A stretch of 64,000 bases of DNA, taken from contig NC_068571.1 of the NCBI RefSeq assembly GCF_025698545.1, positions 30,661,733-30,725,732 on the forward strand. The letters are read 5' to 3'. The notes beneath the pieces were generated by a model. The model saw nothing but the letters and a program-made list of their open reading frames with translations, was not told the DNA's origin and searched no databases. Below, piece by piece: positions 1-10,860 of the stretch (position 1 is its first letter; every line of letters begins with the position of its first letter). A program made the position numbers and the translations under genes. Source of the stretch: Gossypium raimondii. Taxonomy: Eukaryota; Streptophyta; Magnoliopsida; Malvales; Malvaceae.

Positions 1-1465
1 ACCACCACCACCACCACCTTCTCTAAAAGGCATACCCATTAGGGCCAATAGCTTCTGGCCTTCCTTATCGGATTTAGCTGTTGTCGTGATGCAAATATCC
101 ATTCCTCTGGGTTTACCAAGTGCATCAAACCTGATCTCCGGGAACACACTCTGTTCACGAATTCCGACACTGTAGTTTCCATGTCCATCAAAACTATTAG
201 GATTTAAACCCTGGAAATCCCTCGTCCTAGGAAGCCCCAAGTTAATGAGCCGATCTAGGAATGAGTACATAACCTGTCAAATTAGCCACCAACCATATAG
301 CAAATGGTTTCAGCATTTAAATGTGCAAAAGAAAACATAATTCTGTTAACAAGATGGCAAATCAATGCAACAAAGAGAACTAAACCTAAAGAAATAAGTT
401 GTGAGCTCAATATTACAGCACGATGACAAGTGATTCACACAAATATACAACTGATAGAAAGGCTTTAAACCACATATTTGGGTAGGTTAAGTCAAGGAGC
501 ATAGCATAGTTAAGATCTCCTTTTCCTTTACTCCCCCTTACAACAGATCTGCTATAGTTGAATGTGTATTGGTCACAATCATAGCAATATCCGTACTTTA
601 TCATCTAAAGAATTCATAATATCTTCCAGTACCAGTGTTCCTAAGCACATTTAAGCAAATGTAACATAAAATCTTTCACTGACTGTCAAAGAAGAGGATT
701 GCTCTTGCCTGTTATATCTGCAATTACAATCAGCTGTGTACTACCGCTATTAGTCCATGCCAAATCGAAACCACAATTGCTTTACTGCTAATACTTCTTT
801 AACCAAAAGCAATGCTAATGTGGGGATTAGCTCAGAAGCAATGAATTATATAGGAAAAACAGACACTGCACACAATTATACATTCAAATTTCAGTAATGG
901 GAATAAAGTAAGCTTACATTTCCTCTAAGAGTAACGGCGATTCCAAGTGGTTGACCTTCCCGTATCTTGAAAGTAGCAATAGAATTCCTGGCTCGCGTCT
1001 TCACAGGTCTTTGCCCCGTTATCAATGCCATCTCGTTCATTGCGGCTTCCAAGCCTTTCGCGTTCTGGGCAGCATCTCCAATCCCACAATTCACCACAAT
1101 CTTTTCAAGCTTTGGAACCTACTAACCCAGAACCCCCACATTCCAAAACCTTAATACATAAGAAGCAAAAAATATATAAGAAATTAAGTCCATTATTAAT
1201 TTACCTGGTGAATATTGGTGTACTTGAACTCTTCTTTAAGCAAAGGAATAATTTTGTCTAGGTAAGTAGTTTTGAGACGGTAGGGTTTTTCGGCTTCCGA
1301 TTTATCCACCAACACAATCTCTCCCGTTGCCCTCACCGAAACGACGCCGGCGTATCCATTTCTGGGGTTAGCGTAGGGCAGGCGCGCGGAGAATGGTGGT
1401 GCAAGGAAAGGGGAGGGGCCGTGGAAGGAGGAGGATGTGGATTGTAAGAGCGAAGGAGACGCCAT
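1..1465 (-). CDS. RPL5: 50S ribosomal protein L5, chloroplastic (3' end outside window)
   Basis: Nuclear gene for plastid ribosomal protein L5, which binds 5S rRNA in the central protuberance of the 50S subunit. Three exons are visible on the minus strand: 1465-1205 (87 codons), 1118-918 (67 codons) and 273-1 (91 codons, continuing past the window edge). All junctions are GT-AG and keep phase 0. Residues 1 to about 46 are rich in Ser, Ala and Pro with few acidic residues, as in a stromal transit peptide. The L5 family core follows: [15 protein letters not shown], then [12 protein letters not shown] and [15 protein letters not shown] in exon 2, then [15 protein letters not shown] and [10 protein letters not shown] in exon 3. 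The start at 1465 is the first Met of the open frame and leads straight into the transit peptide. At the edge the frame enters a GGT repeat coding for at least six Gly. The C-terminus and stop are not visible. A cytosolic L5/L11 is unlikely given the transit peptide and bacterial-type motifs. Confidence 0.95.
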
Positions 1466-2750
1466 GAAGAAACAAGTTGGGATTGGGTTTTTCAGCTAAA
1501 CGCTTATCCAGAACCGATTATGTGTGGAGCTTCGAATGATAGAGGTTTATGCGTGCTGGAAAATGGCATGGCTATTTGATTTATTTACGAGAATGCCTCT
1601 CATTCAAGTAGTCTGGTATGGTTTTTTTAGGTTATTTCCAAGGGCCATTATTTGGAATTGGATTGATTCATTTTTCTATGAATTAGGAGTAAACTACGAA
1701 GGCTACATTAAAATAGTTCCGATCTTATTTTGGTATTTTTTTTTGTCACAATTATTCGAATTGGTCATTGTCATTACAATTTTCGTTAATTCACTAACAG
1801 AATAATGATATGACACTTTTTTTTTTAACTTTTGACTAAAGTTAGGGAACTCTTTATAATTAATTCAAAACACTTTTTTTTTTGTTTATTTGCAATATAA
1901 AGATTTCAATGGTGGCATCATCAACATTTAAATCCTCCTTAAGAAGAGAGAATCCAACAATGACAACTATGGACAACGATGGACCATGACTATGGCCCCA
2001 CCCTTTTCAATGAGCCTACTTGCCATAATAACACCATCGGCCACCCTATCGCCATCGACTACCACGGGTGTCAAGGTCTTGCCATGATTGATGACTGAAA
2101 CTCTAGTTCATTTGTCAAGAAAGTGATCAACATTTTCCCCAGAGTGTTCTCTTTTCAACATTTCTTGAATTGGATTTTCATAGTCTCAATAGGATTACTA
2201 GTCGCCTCTAACACTCTCTTTGTGTAAGGAATAACCACTAGCCAAGAGTTGCCAAATGCCTAATCAGGTAACTCAGATGTACTTGACTGAACGGCCCGTA
2301 AAACAATTTTGGTAGCTTTTATATGCTTCTTTTTCTTTTTTTTTTCGTTGTAGCTCAAATGTACCTAATGCCTTCAATCTCAACCGTATATAAATATCTA
2401 GATAATCGCCCCAATACTTCATCCTTCTGGCATCGATATAATAGCATTACATAATTGATCTTCAATGCATACTCCTGTAGTAGATTCTTGTGTCACAAGG
2501 CTAGAACTTTAGTCTAGCAAATCGCGCGGCATTAGGCGATTCCTTTACTTCAAATCCACCTCAGTCAGTCTAACTCTCAAAAGATGAAAATTTACAACAA
2601 AAATACACTAAGGCACAAAACTAAAGCGAAACACGAATCGAACAGAAAAATCTCAAGAAAGCAATGCACAGAAGGTGTTTGAGCAAATGTTCTGAAATAT
2701 ATTCAATAACTATGAATGAGACTAATAGAAAGATTAAAAATGAAGAAGAA
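1466..2750. other. Intergenic, upstream of RPL5; no gene recognised
   Basis: The first 60 or so bases should be the RPL5 5' leader. The rest is AT-rich with scattered poly-T runs. A 93-codon open frame at 1524-1805 (+) has no recognisable domain, and 1900-2330 contains no intact frame. I see no repeat boundary here. Confidence 0.4.
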
Positions 2751-3363
2751 TGTTGGAAAAAATCCAGTTTGAAAAAGGTTTTTGCACATTGGAAAGTTAA
2801 AATTTTGAAAATCGAGTCAATTTGTGATATTTATAATAATAATCCCTTTACTGAAATTAGACTTGTGTTTTCGACTCAACGGATCCTTGTCATTCTCGAC
2901 TTTCAATCGAATGATCTTTTCCGCTATTCTCGTACCACGAACTATTTTGAGAGCGGGCTCAAACGAATTTGAATCAAACACAGAACCAAAAATAGTATAC
3001 CTTACTTTTAGTGGGAAAGTGAATTCTCTCTCACTAGAAATCGATAGAATCGTTATTCTGGAAATAGAATTTGTATTTAAAAAATAAATTCTCACTATTT
3101 TCAAGCAGAATAAAAGTATCTTAACATTGTATATTTAACTATATCGGTGCTATTTATTTATAAGGAGAAGAGGTAAAACCCTTGTTGAATTGTAGAAGTC
3201 TATTTCAATAGAAAAATGAACTTTTAGTCTAACTAGGATTAGGGAGACAAACCCTAGTTTGTTTAAACTAGGGTTTGTGGCCCCTCTCTTTAAACATGAA
3301 GGGCTTTTGGACATCTCCCATATCGAGCCCAATTACAAGTACTTCCTGGACTTTTAACTCAAT
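2751..3363 (-). mobile_element. Degenerate Copia-type LTR (TGTTGG...CCAACA family)
   Basis: Read on the minus strand, this stretch ends in TTTTTTCCAACA at 2751 and begins near 3363 with a decayed TGTTGG-like start (TATTGAGTTAAAAGTCC). It matches, feature by feature, the plus-strand copy ending near 14075: GTTAAAAGTC near the start, a short inverted repeat around AACCCTAG, GAGAGGGGCC, and a shared ATTATTATAAATATCACA before the end. Divergence is high and no target duplication could be paired. A strand-symmetric open frame near 2824-3104 is chance reading through this LTR. Confidence 0.55.
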
Positions 3364-5460
3364 ACTTTATAATTCAATTCAATCTGATTCAATATTTGTT
3401 TTTCTATTTCTCAAAATAAACATCTTAAATTAATCTAAATTAATTAATTTCTCAATTAAATAATTTTCTCAACCCAATTTTAATTCGTTAAAATCATGAC
3501 GACTTTACCATAAAAAATCCGTGAGAAAATATATTTAATATTTCTACATTCAATAGACTTACCATGACCAATAAATTTATTTCTATTTTTGAACTTTAAT
3601 TATTTAATCAATTAAATAATAATTTAAAAACCATAAATTCATTTTCGAGGTCATTTCCATTTAAAGAAAGCCACATTCATTTCCAAATGTTTCTCACTTC
3701 TCTAACTTTACCATTTTTATTCATTTATGTTTATTTGATTCAACATACAATTCATTTATGGTTTTATCGAGCTAACAGATGGAACAATTGGACATAGGTG
3801 ATTAGGGCTCAAATAATTTATAATTAAGTTCCAACTTTTCATCTATTAATTGTAAATTCATTTAGTCATGAATTTATTCCACTATAGTATCGTGACTAAG
3901 CTCTCCCTAATGACATACCATTACGAAAGCAACTTGATTAGTGCTCGTCCAATGACCTTGTCATAAGTGTGTTATCCTCATAGGATATCATTAATCTCTT
4001 TGGGATAAATTCATTCTCCCAATATGATCCTATTTTATCTCACGGTAACTATTACATCTTCTTTTATGAAAAGTCAATTACTATCAAATAATAATCAAGT
4101 CGTTTGTCACAAAGGAGAACGACCCGTAGCCACATTTACTTTTCATCAACCATGTAATGTCAATGAGAGGATATCATTTACTCATATCTCGGGATAAAAT
4201 CCCACTGTTGTGAATTACGCTACATACTACATAAGTCGTATACTCCACAAAGCTTGATTTAGTTATGTTTAGTCATCTGTATTAGGTCTAAATGAGTCAT
4301 CTAACATGATTCTTATAAATAGGAATTCTCAGAACTTAATTAAGGACTTCTTCCATTATGTTTTATGTTTAATTCTAAAATTAGGTTTTTGCTTTTATAA
4401 TTTTCTTTAATTCGATTTCCAGTTTCGTTCTTTAGTTGCTCGTGTTCGTGTTCAGATATTGTTAACCACTTAACCTTATTACAAATCTTCAAGTTTCTGC
4501 ACTTCAATAATATTCTGAATCGACTTCTTTCTTTCTTATTTTGTCTTTTAATATTGCATAAAATGTTTAAATTCAATCTAGGGATTTCTGCAATTAGATT
4601 CATAAGTAACTAAGATCTAAGGGAGTTTAACAAGTGGATGTGGGAGTAGTTAACAACCGCTTTAGGTTTTCTTATCAGATCAATTGGTTCGATTGAGAGA
4701 GCTTAAACCTTAGGCTTGACAATCCTAGAAAGTTATTTAGATAGATGAGGTTGAGAGACTATTCTATAGAACATCACTTAGCCTATCTCGGTCTAAACTA
4801 TGAGGTCAAGAGATAAGTAGTTGCTGCCGACTAGTTAGGTTAGTTAGAGGTTGGGAGGTAATAACTAGGTTAGCTACTAACTGATTAAATAGAACCCTAG
4901 ATCAAGAGTGAGCTATGAACACTGAAGCAAGTTAGTCTTCTGCTTATTCTATTAAGAGATTTATGATTGCTTGTTTTTTATTTAGAATATTTTATTTATT
5001 TTATTTCAATTTAATCCCATCGCATGATTTATCATAATATGGTTTTGAATCGATACTACTTAGACTCATTAGCGTAGGAGTTAATCTTAATCTAATTAAG
5101 CCTCTTTTGAGTACGATCCTCAGAATACTTTCATGTTCTGTTGTAACAGTCTATATTACAACCTAACTAGTATAGTTGCGGACACTGCCTAATACCACAT
5201 CTTTTGTAGCAGTATTCCCACTCTCAACGCTCGCACGTCAGGAGGTGGTCAACCATCAGAGTGAATGACTCCTAGAAGATAAAGATTTAGATATGACTAA
5301 TTAGATTGGCAGTACATTGAACATGACCCAAGTAGAATAAATCCTGAATCTGTTTATGAATTTATTCACCTGTGATGTTCATAGTGTGACATACTGATCT
5401 ACATAAATTTGATACGTCAAATTAGGCTCTCCAGTACACTAATCTTATTCTTAAGCAATT
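3364..5460 (-). repeat. Retroelement debris homologous to 10.9-12.3 kb and 21.6-22.5 kb
   Basis: Between 3800 and 4300 this is, in inverted orientation, the same sequence as 11560-11990 and 21780-22260: shared blocks include the reverse complements of ATGATATCCTCTCATTGAC, AAGGATATCCTA and GAGGGTAACACAC. From about 4620 to 5240 it resembles 10860-11460 in direct orientation, with a shared motif run around AATACTTTCATGTTCTG and a sequence near GCACGTCAGGAGGTGG. No reading frame with a recognisable retroelement domain survives. Superfamily is uncertain. Confidence 0.45.
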
Positions 5461-5811
5461 TAAGTGTCTTTTATATGTTTTTATCGGTTTTTAATTTTAA
5501 GCACTAATAAATGTTTTTTAGTTTTATATTATTTTTTAGACCCAAATTAGCCAATCGTGTCAGGGAGAACCTAACAATATGATTGAGTGGTGTAGTGAGT
5601 CAATAATGGCCCAAACTTGAAGAAATCATCATTTAGAAGAGGGGTATTGTGATACTGAGGCATGGAAGACGTGATACCCCTAACAGTGCTGAAGTAAGGA
5701 AAATTAAGGCCAACTTTAGTGATATCACGATATTGAAAACCCCAAAATTCCCAAGTTAAAGATTGTTTTACGTATCGTGATACCGTTGCCTAAAGGGTGA
5801 AAAAATGCTAA

Positions 5812-8800
5812 TGTAACACCCCTTACTTGACCCGATCGCCAGGTCCTAACAACAAAGTGCTACATTCATTGTAGGAGCAACTACTGACAATTTCACAGTA
5901 AAAACATCATTTCACTTAATCAATCATGTAATAATTCAATAATACAACATAGAATAACATGAACATTCATTTTCAAGTCTTATACGAGCATAGAATGCTT
6001 TAAAGTCAACCTGATATAAAATAAGGTCTTTTTTGTAATATTTTCAAAATTTTAGATCAAGTACACTATAAACGAATCATTCAAATATTCAATCATGTCA
6101 TAAACACCTAAATATTATAATACACAATTAAGTCCGATCCTTACTTGAGTTTATGAAAGCTCTTTTGTAGACCTGGGCATAAATTAAGACCAACTTGTAA
6201 TGTTTTGAAAGTTTAGGTTCCACGTCGTGACGTGACCTTCTCTATGTCATGACGTCACCAAAATAGTGAGTCACGTCATGACGTTAGACGACTTGATGTC
6301 AGGACATCACAGACTGTCTATCGATGTTGCAACAATGGGTATTTCACGTCGAGATGATGACCCTGTTATTTTAATGAAATTTGTCCATTTGGTACCTATA
6401 AGCTTATTTAGTGCATATATGCGCATCTAAGCCTTTAAAAAACTAATTTAAAGGTATTCCCAAACATTCATTTATCATTACTCAATTCAAACAATTCTAA
6501 AAACCAAAGCAACATGTCCAAAATTTTGGCACCAAAACTTATCAAAACTACTTGCTCAATTCAAGCTTACCTAACATACATATACCAATGCAAATCATCA
6601 TATTTTCATAGCATTATGCATCAAACCATACTTAAATTCCATTCCAACACCTTAACACACAATTTCTCAATCAACTAAACACATATATATCATTAAAGTC
6701 TTTAAGTAATCATGTCACTTGTAAACATTCAATCCTTCTCCTATTGTACATTCAATCAATTTCACCAATATAACCATACTAATTGTTTTCCAAATTTTCC
6801 AATCATAAGATCCACATGCAATATAACATATTACCAAGCTTACACACATTTATACATGCTCATGGACAAGTCCAAAATAAAAAATTCAACAAGGTTCAAA
6901 CCAAAACCAACCAATTAAGATAAACACTTATATCAACCCTATATGCATGCCACATAACCAAACATAAAACAATGAAAAGAGATACAGAATCGATACCAGA
7001 ATAGTGTGAGATTCTCGACAATTCGTTTGACACATTCCGCAAGTTAGACATCTACAGTGAAAGGGAAACAACAGGGTAAGCATTACAAATGCTTAGTAAG
7101 TTCATAGGTATTTAAACAACAACTAACCTCAAATTACAACATAAATCGATAATATACTAGCTTTACGAGTTTTCCTAAACAAGGCAACCATATATCAACA
7201 AGTTGATCATCAACATATATCACATCTTATGATTAATCAAGCTTATAACATTCTCAATCACTTATAACCAACATTTTTCAATTCAATGTCTATTCCATAT
7301 GATTTTCTATCTATTATCAATAATACATCCAATTTTAATATAATTCTCCTCACTATTTCATTTCATTATTCAAATTCCAAATCAAATCATTAATTCATCA
7401 CATTTTCATATCGGCCCTTCGGGCTCGTATAATAAGTTTGCATGATCTTTTATAAATCACATGTATTTGAATCATCAAATCAGATTACTAACACAATTCG
7501 TATATAATTTATCTCATTTACACTTAATACATCTATTAACCTGTCTCAGACTTAGACGGATACACTGATCCAATCAATCACACCAATTTGGCACCTAATG
7601 CCTCAACGAACAATGTTGAAGTAAATAGTTTGTACCCAACGCTCATCAATGTGTTTGGCACTTAGTGTCTCATCGGTATAACCGAAGTAATTTGGTAACC
7701 AGTGCCTCACCGACACGTAGTCAAAGTAACCTTGAACTCTTTCTATCCTATGGCATGCCAACTATATCCAACTCCGCCCGATTAGATAATAAAGTAATAA
7801 TTTACCCAATTTCATTTATAAGCCAATTTCTTAATTTAATGTTGTCATTTCATCAACCAATTATTAATTTGTATCCATAACATTATTATTCATCTTAACA
7901 TAAAGCCAAATTTGTAATTACAACAATATAAAATATTTCTAAATCTTTTCAATTTAGTCCTCTATCTTGAAGATCAAACATAATAATATGAATTTCATTC
8001 AATTCAACTAATCAACCTTAGATTGCAATTCATTATATTCAAATTATCAGTCAATTTGTCATTTTTATGATTTAGTCAATATCTCACCTTTTGTACCAAA
8101 TCGTAAACAATCCAAATTTCAATTAAAATATTTACAATTATAATTTTAAATACATAAAATTTAACACAAACATACCGTATGAACTTACCTGGTTAAAACA
8201 ACAACAAACAACTCTCTAAGGATTAATCAGCAAATTTTGCCATTTCCTAATTATATTTGATTTGGTCAAATTTTGATATATTCAATAATTCAATCCAATT
8301 TATGAATTTCAACCCTCTTATTTCATCCTATTATAAGCATTTATCAGCTCATTTTATTATTAAAATGTCCCTAAATTTTGCATTTTATTCAATTTAGTCC
8401 TTAAAACTAAAATTGTAATATCTTTCAAATTTGAGCATCAATTTTGAAACCGATCTCAATTACATCATTATATGACCCTTTAATGTCTATAATTATAGAA
8501 ATTTTATACCAATTTCAAAATATTCACACTTTAGTCTCTATGTTCAAAACTAACAATTTTCACTTTATAAATTAGTTTTTTTTTTCATATCTAAGTCCAA
8601 AATCTATCAATTTAGTACCAAAAGCTTCAAGATTCAACAATGGCAACATTTTTAAACTTTAACAGTTTGACAAATCGGTATATGGGCTAGCTAAATCAAG
8701 CTCCGATGACCTTAAAAACATAAAAATTATAATAAAATGACTAATTTAAACATACCAATTTGTTGCTTAAAGATGGAAACCCTTATGACTGAAGGGTTCT

Positions 8801-10417
8801 TTCTTGACTATGGTGGTTCGGTGCTTGAAGAAGGAAGGAGAAAATGTTTTTCTCTTTCTTTCCCTATTTCTTATTTAATTACTTTATATTCTATACATGT
8901 TTTATTTTTATTATGATTATATTATAATTTAATATTATTTACAAATCAAAAGCCACACCTAATCGTCCACTATATTCTAATTAGTATATTTATCATTTGG
9001 GTTAAATATAAAATTAGTATTTGAACTTGTCAATTTTTCTCAAATTGGTACTTATGGTTTTTTTTGTCCTAGATCAGTACCCGAACTTTTTTTCTGTCAA
9101 CTAAATTGGTACCTAAGTTTAACATCGTTAAGTTTAGGACACATGGCATAAATGAAATCATGGTGACATCATAATTTTAAAAAATTTTAAAAAAAATCTT
9201 TTGACATTTCTCCCCCTCCAGTTTTTTGATGTTTTTTTTCTCTTCTTTCTTCTTCCTCCCTCAACCTAAGTTGCTACCTTCGTCGCCGCGGGCAGTTGGC
9301 CTCCTTTTCGGCCTTAAAATGGCACCAGAGTGATAGTCAACGATTTTTTGTCTTCTCCAACTTCATCTCCTTCCTTTCTCAGACTTTTCAAACCTCTTTC
9401 ATTTATCTTTATCTCAGTTTTTCAAATCTAAAAAATTTTCAATTTTTTTAATCAAAAGCTTTTTTGTTTGTTCTTTTTGTTTAATCAAAACCCTTTGCAA
9501 TATATGTTTGGAAAAAGGGGGAATTTTGGGTGTTCGAATTTAATCGTTAAGTGGGGATTAAGTTTGGGTTTTAGGGTTGTTGCAGGGTGTTGTAATGGAA
9601 GTTAATGGGTGAATTTGAGGGTTTTGGTGTTGGGGTTTAAAGGTATAATGGGAAGAGAAAAAGGAGGTAAATATTGGGCATTAATATTTGTGAAAACAAA
9701 TTATAAGAAATGAAAAAGTAGGAGCAAAAAATTGATTGGTTGAAATTTCTCCCCAAAATAGCTCTTCTGTCTTCCAAATGTATTTGTCAAATAAGAAAAA
9801 TTGAATTGAAACATAATAATAGTTCCAAATCTCTTGAACTTTGTTCACCGTTTTTCTTACAGATTCTCAAAAACCTCAACAAAATAAAAAGAAATCTTCG
9901 ATTAGTTATCAGAACTAGCAAAAAAATTCCCCTCCAATCTCTTCAAGTGTATCTGCAGAAAAGAAAAATCGAAAATCTGGGATTTTTTTTCTTGAGAAAC
10001 AAAAAAAAATGGAAGATAAAGGTTTTAAGGTTGAAGAAGGAAATGACTGGTGGAAAGAAAAATTGCTAATTATCATTGCTAACAAGAAGAAAAAACTTAG
10101 GTTGAGAGAAAAAAAATAAGAAGAAGAATAAAGAAGGAAAAAAAAGTAAGGTCAAAAAAATTGAAAGGGGAAGAAAAGTCAAAAGGAAAAAAAATTATTT
10201 TTTTAAATTATGACATCACCTTGATGTCATTTATTCCGCATATCACAATCTTATTCTACCAGTTGTCTTATACTTAACGACGTTAGACTTAGGTGCCAAT
10301 TTAGTTGACGAAAAAATTTCAAGTACCAATTAATTTATAAGATTTACGAACTTGATCATCGGAGAACGGGGTTCCGAAACCACTATTTCTAACACCACTA
10401 GCTTTTGGGTCGTTACA
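5812..10417 (-). mobile_element. Gypsy-type LTR, interrupted by a TIR element
   Basis: The plus strand reads TGTAACACCCCTTAC at 5812 and GGGTCGTTACA at 10417. On the minus strand this is a canonical start (TGTAACGACCC) and end (GGGGTGTTACA), as in the other Gypsy LTRs of the window. Internal landmarks agree: a ...GACGGATACACTGATCC stretch at 7555, tandem palindromic modules at 7590-7720, and clustered CACGTCATGACGTC-like motifs at 6220-6310. About 1.3 kb (9010-10345) is a later insertion, leaving an LTR of roughly 3.3 kb. The flanks GCTAA and ATTGG do not match, so no target duplication supports it. No internal coding region adjoins it; it is probably an old solo LTR. Confidence 0.6.
9010..10345. 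mobile_element. Terminal-inverted-repeat element (MULE-like) inside the Gypsy LTR
   Basis: Two inverted arms are visible. The left arm (about 9045-9180) has GTCAACTAAATTGG, then CCTAAGT, CGTTAAGT and GGTGACATCATAATTT. The reverse complement of 10203-10320 repeats these blocks in the same order, with ATTGGTACTTG outside them. Arms of 120-150 bp with a non-repetitive centre fit a non-autonomous Mutator-like element. The centre (about 9190-10200) holds a GC-richer patch near 9280-9310 and a purine-rich right half. It has no transposase, and the 109-codon frame at 9740-10069 is low-complexity. The outer edges and the target duplication are not resolved. Confidence 0.6.
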
Positions 10418-10860
10418 ATTGGGGTAATTTTGTGTCTAAACAAGCTTATGTCTTTTTTTTCATTTAAGGGCATAATGGTCAATGTTAGGTTAAATGTTAG
10501 TAGACTATAAATACTACTTTATAGGCTTTTCATTTTAGATTTTGTTGGCTGAACATTTTCTCCTTAATTTCATAACTTTTTCTTTTTGTTGTAGTATTTT
10601 TATTTCTTTATTTTTGTTGGAACATTGTGGATGGAGATGTATTAAATGCTCGTGCTTCATCGGATGTTTATATATCAAAGAGCATTTTCTCAACTTTTAT
10701 ATTTTATATTTTATGCCTATTATGTTTTTGTTAAAATGCTTGTATGGAATTTAAGTTTAATCATGTGCTAATTTGTTTTATTGGTTGATTGATGAATAGG
10801 TTACTTAGCTAAGTTATTATCTATGCCTTGATTGGTTGTTGTTTTCAAGTGTATTAAATT
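10418..10860. other. Intergenic AT-rich DNA; nothing recognised
   Basis: Unique-looking AT-rich sequence between the Gypsy LTR and the next retroelement remnant. A 70-codon frame at 10542-10754 is hydrophobic low-complexity and has no recognisable domain. Confidence 0.35.

Noticed and set aside
1524..1805. 93-codon open frame upstream of RPL5
   Set aside because: No domain, no homologous motif, AT-rich hydrophobic run; lies opposite the RPL5 promoter region.
2824..3104. Paired open frames on both strands
   Set aside because: Both strands are open through the same LTR stretch; repeat-derived coincidence.
5812..10417. Target duplication for the 5812 LTR
   Set aside because: Flanks GCTAA and ATTGG do not match, so no duplication is claimed.
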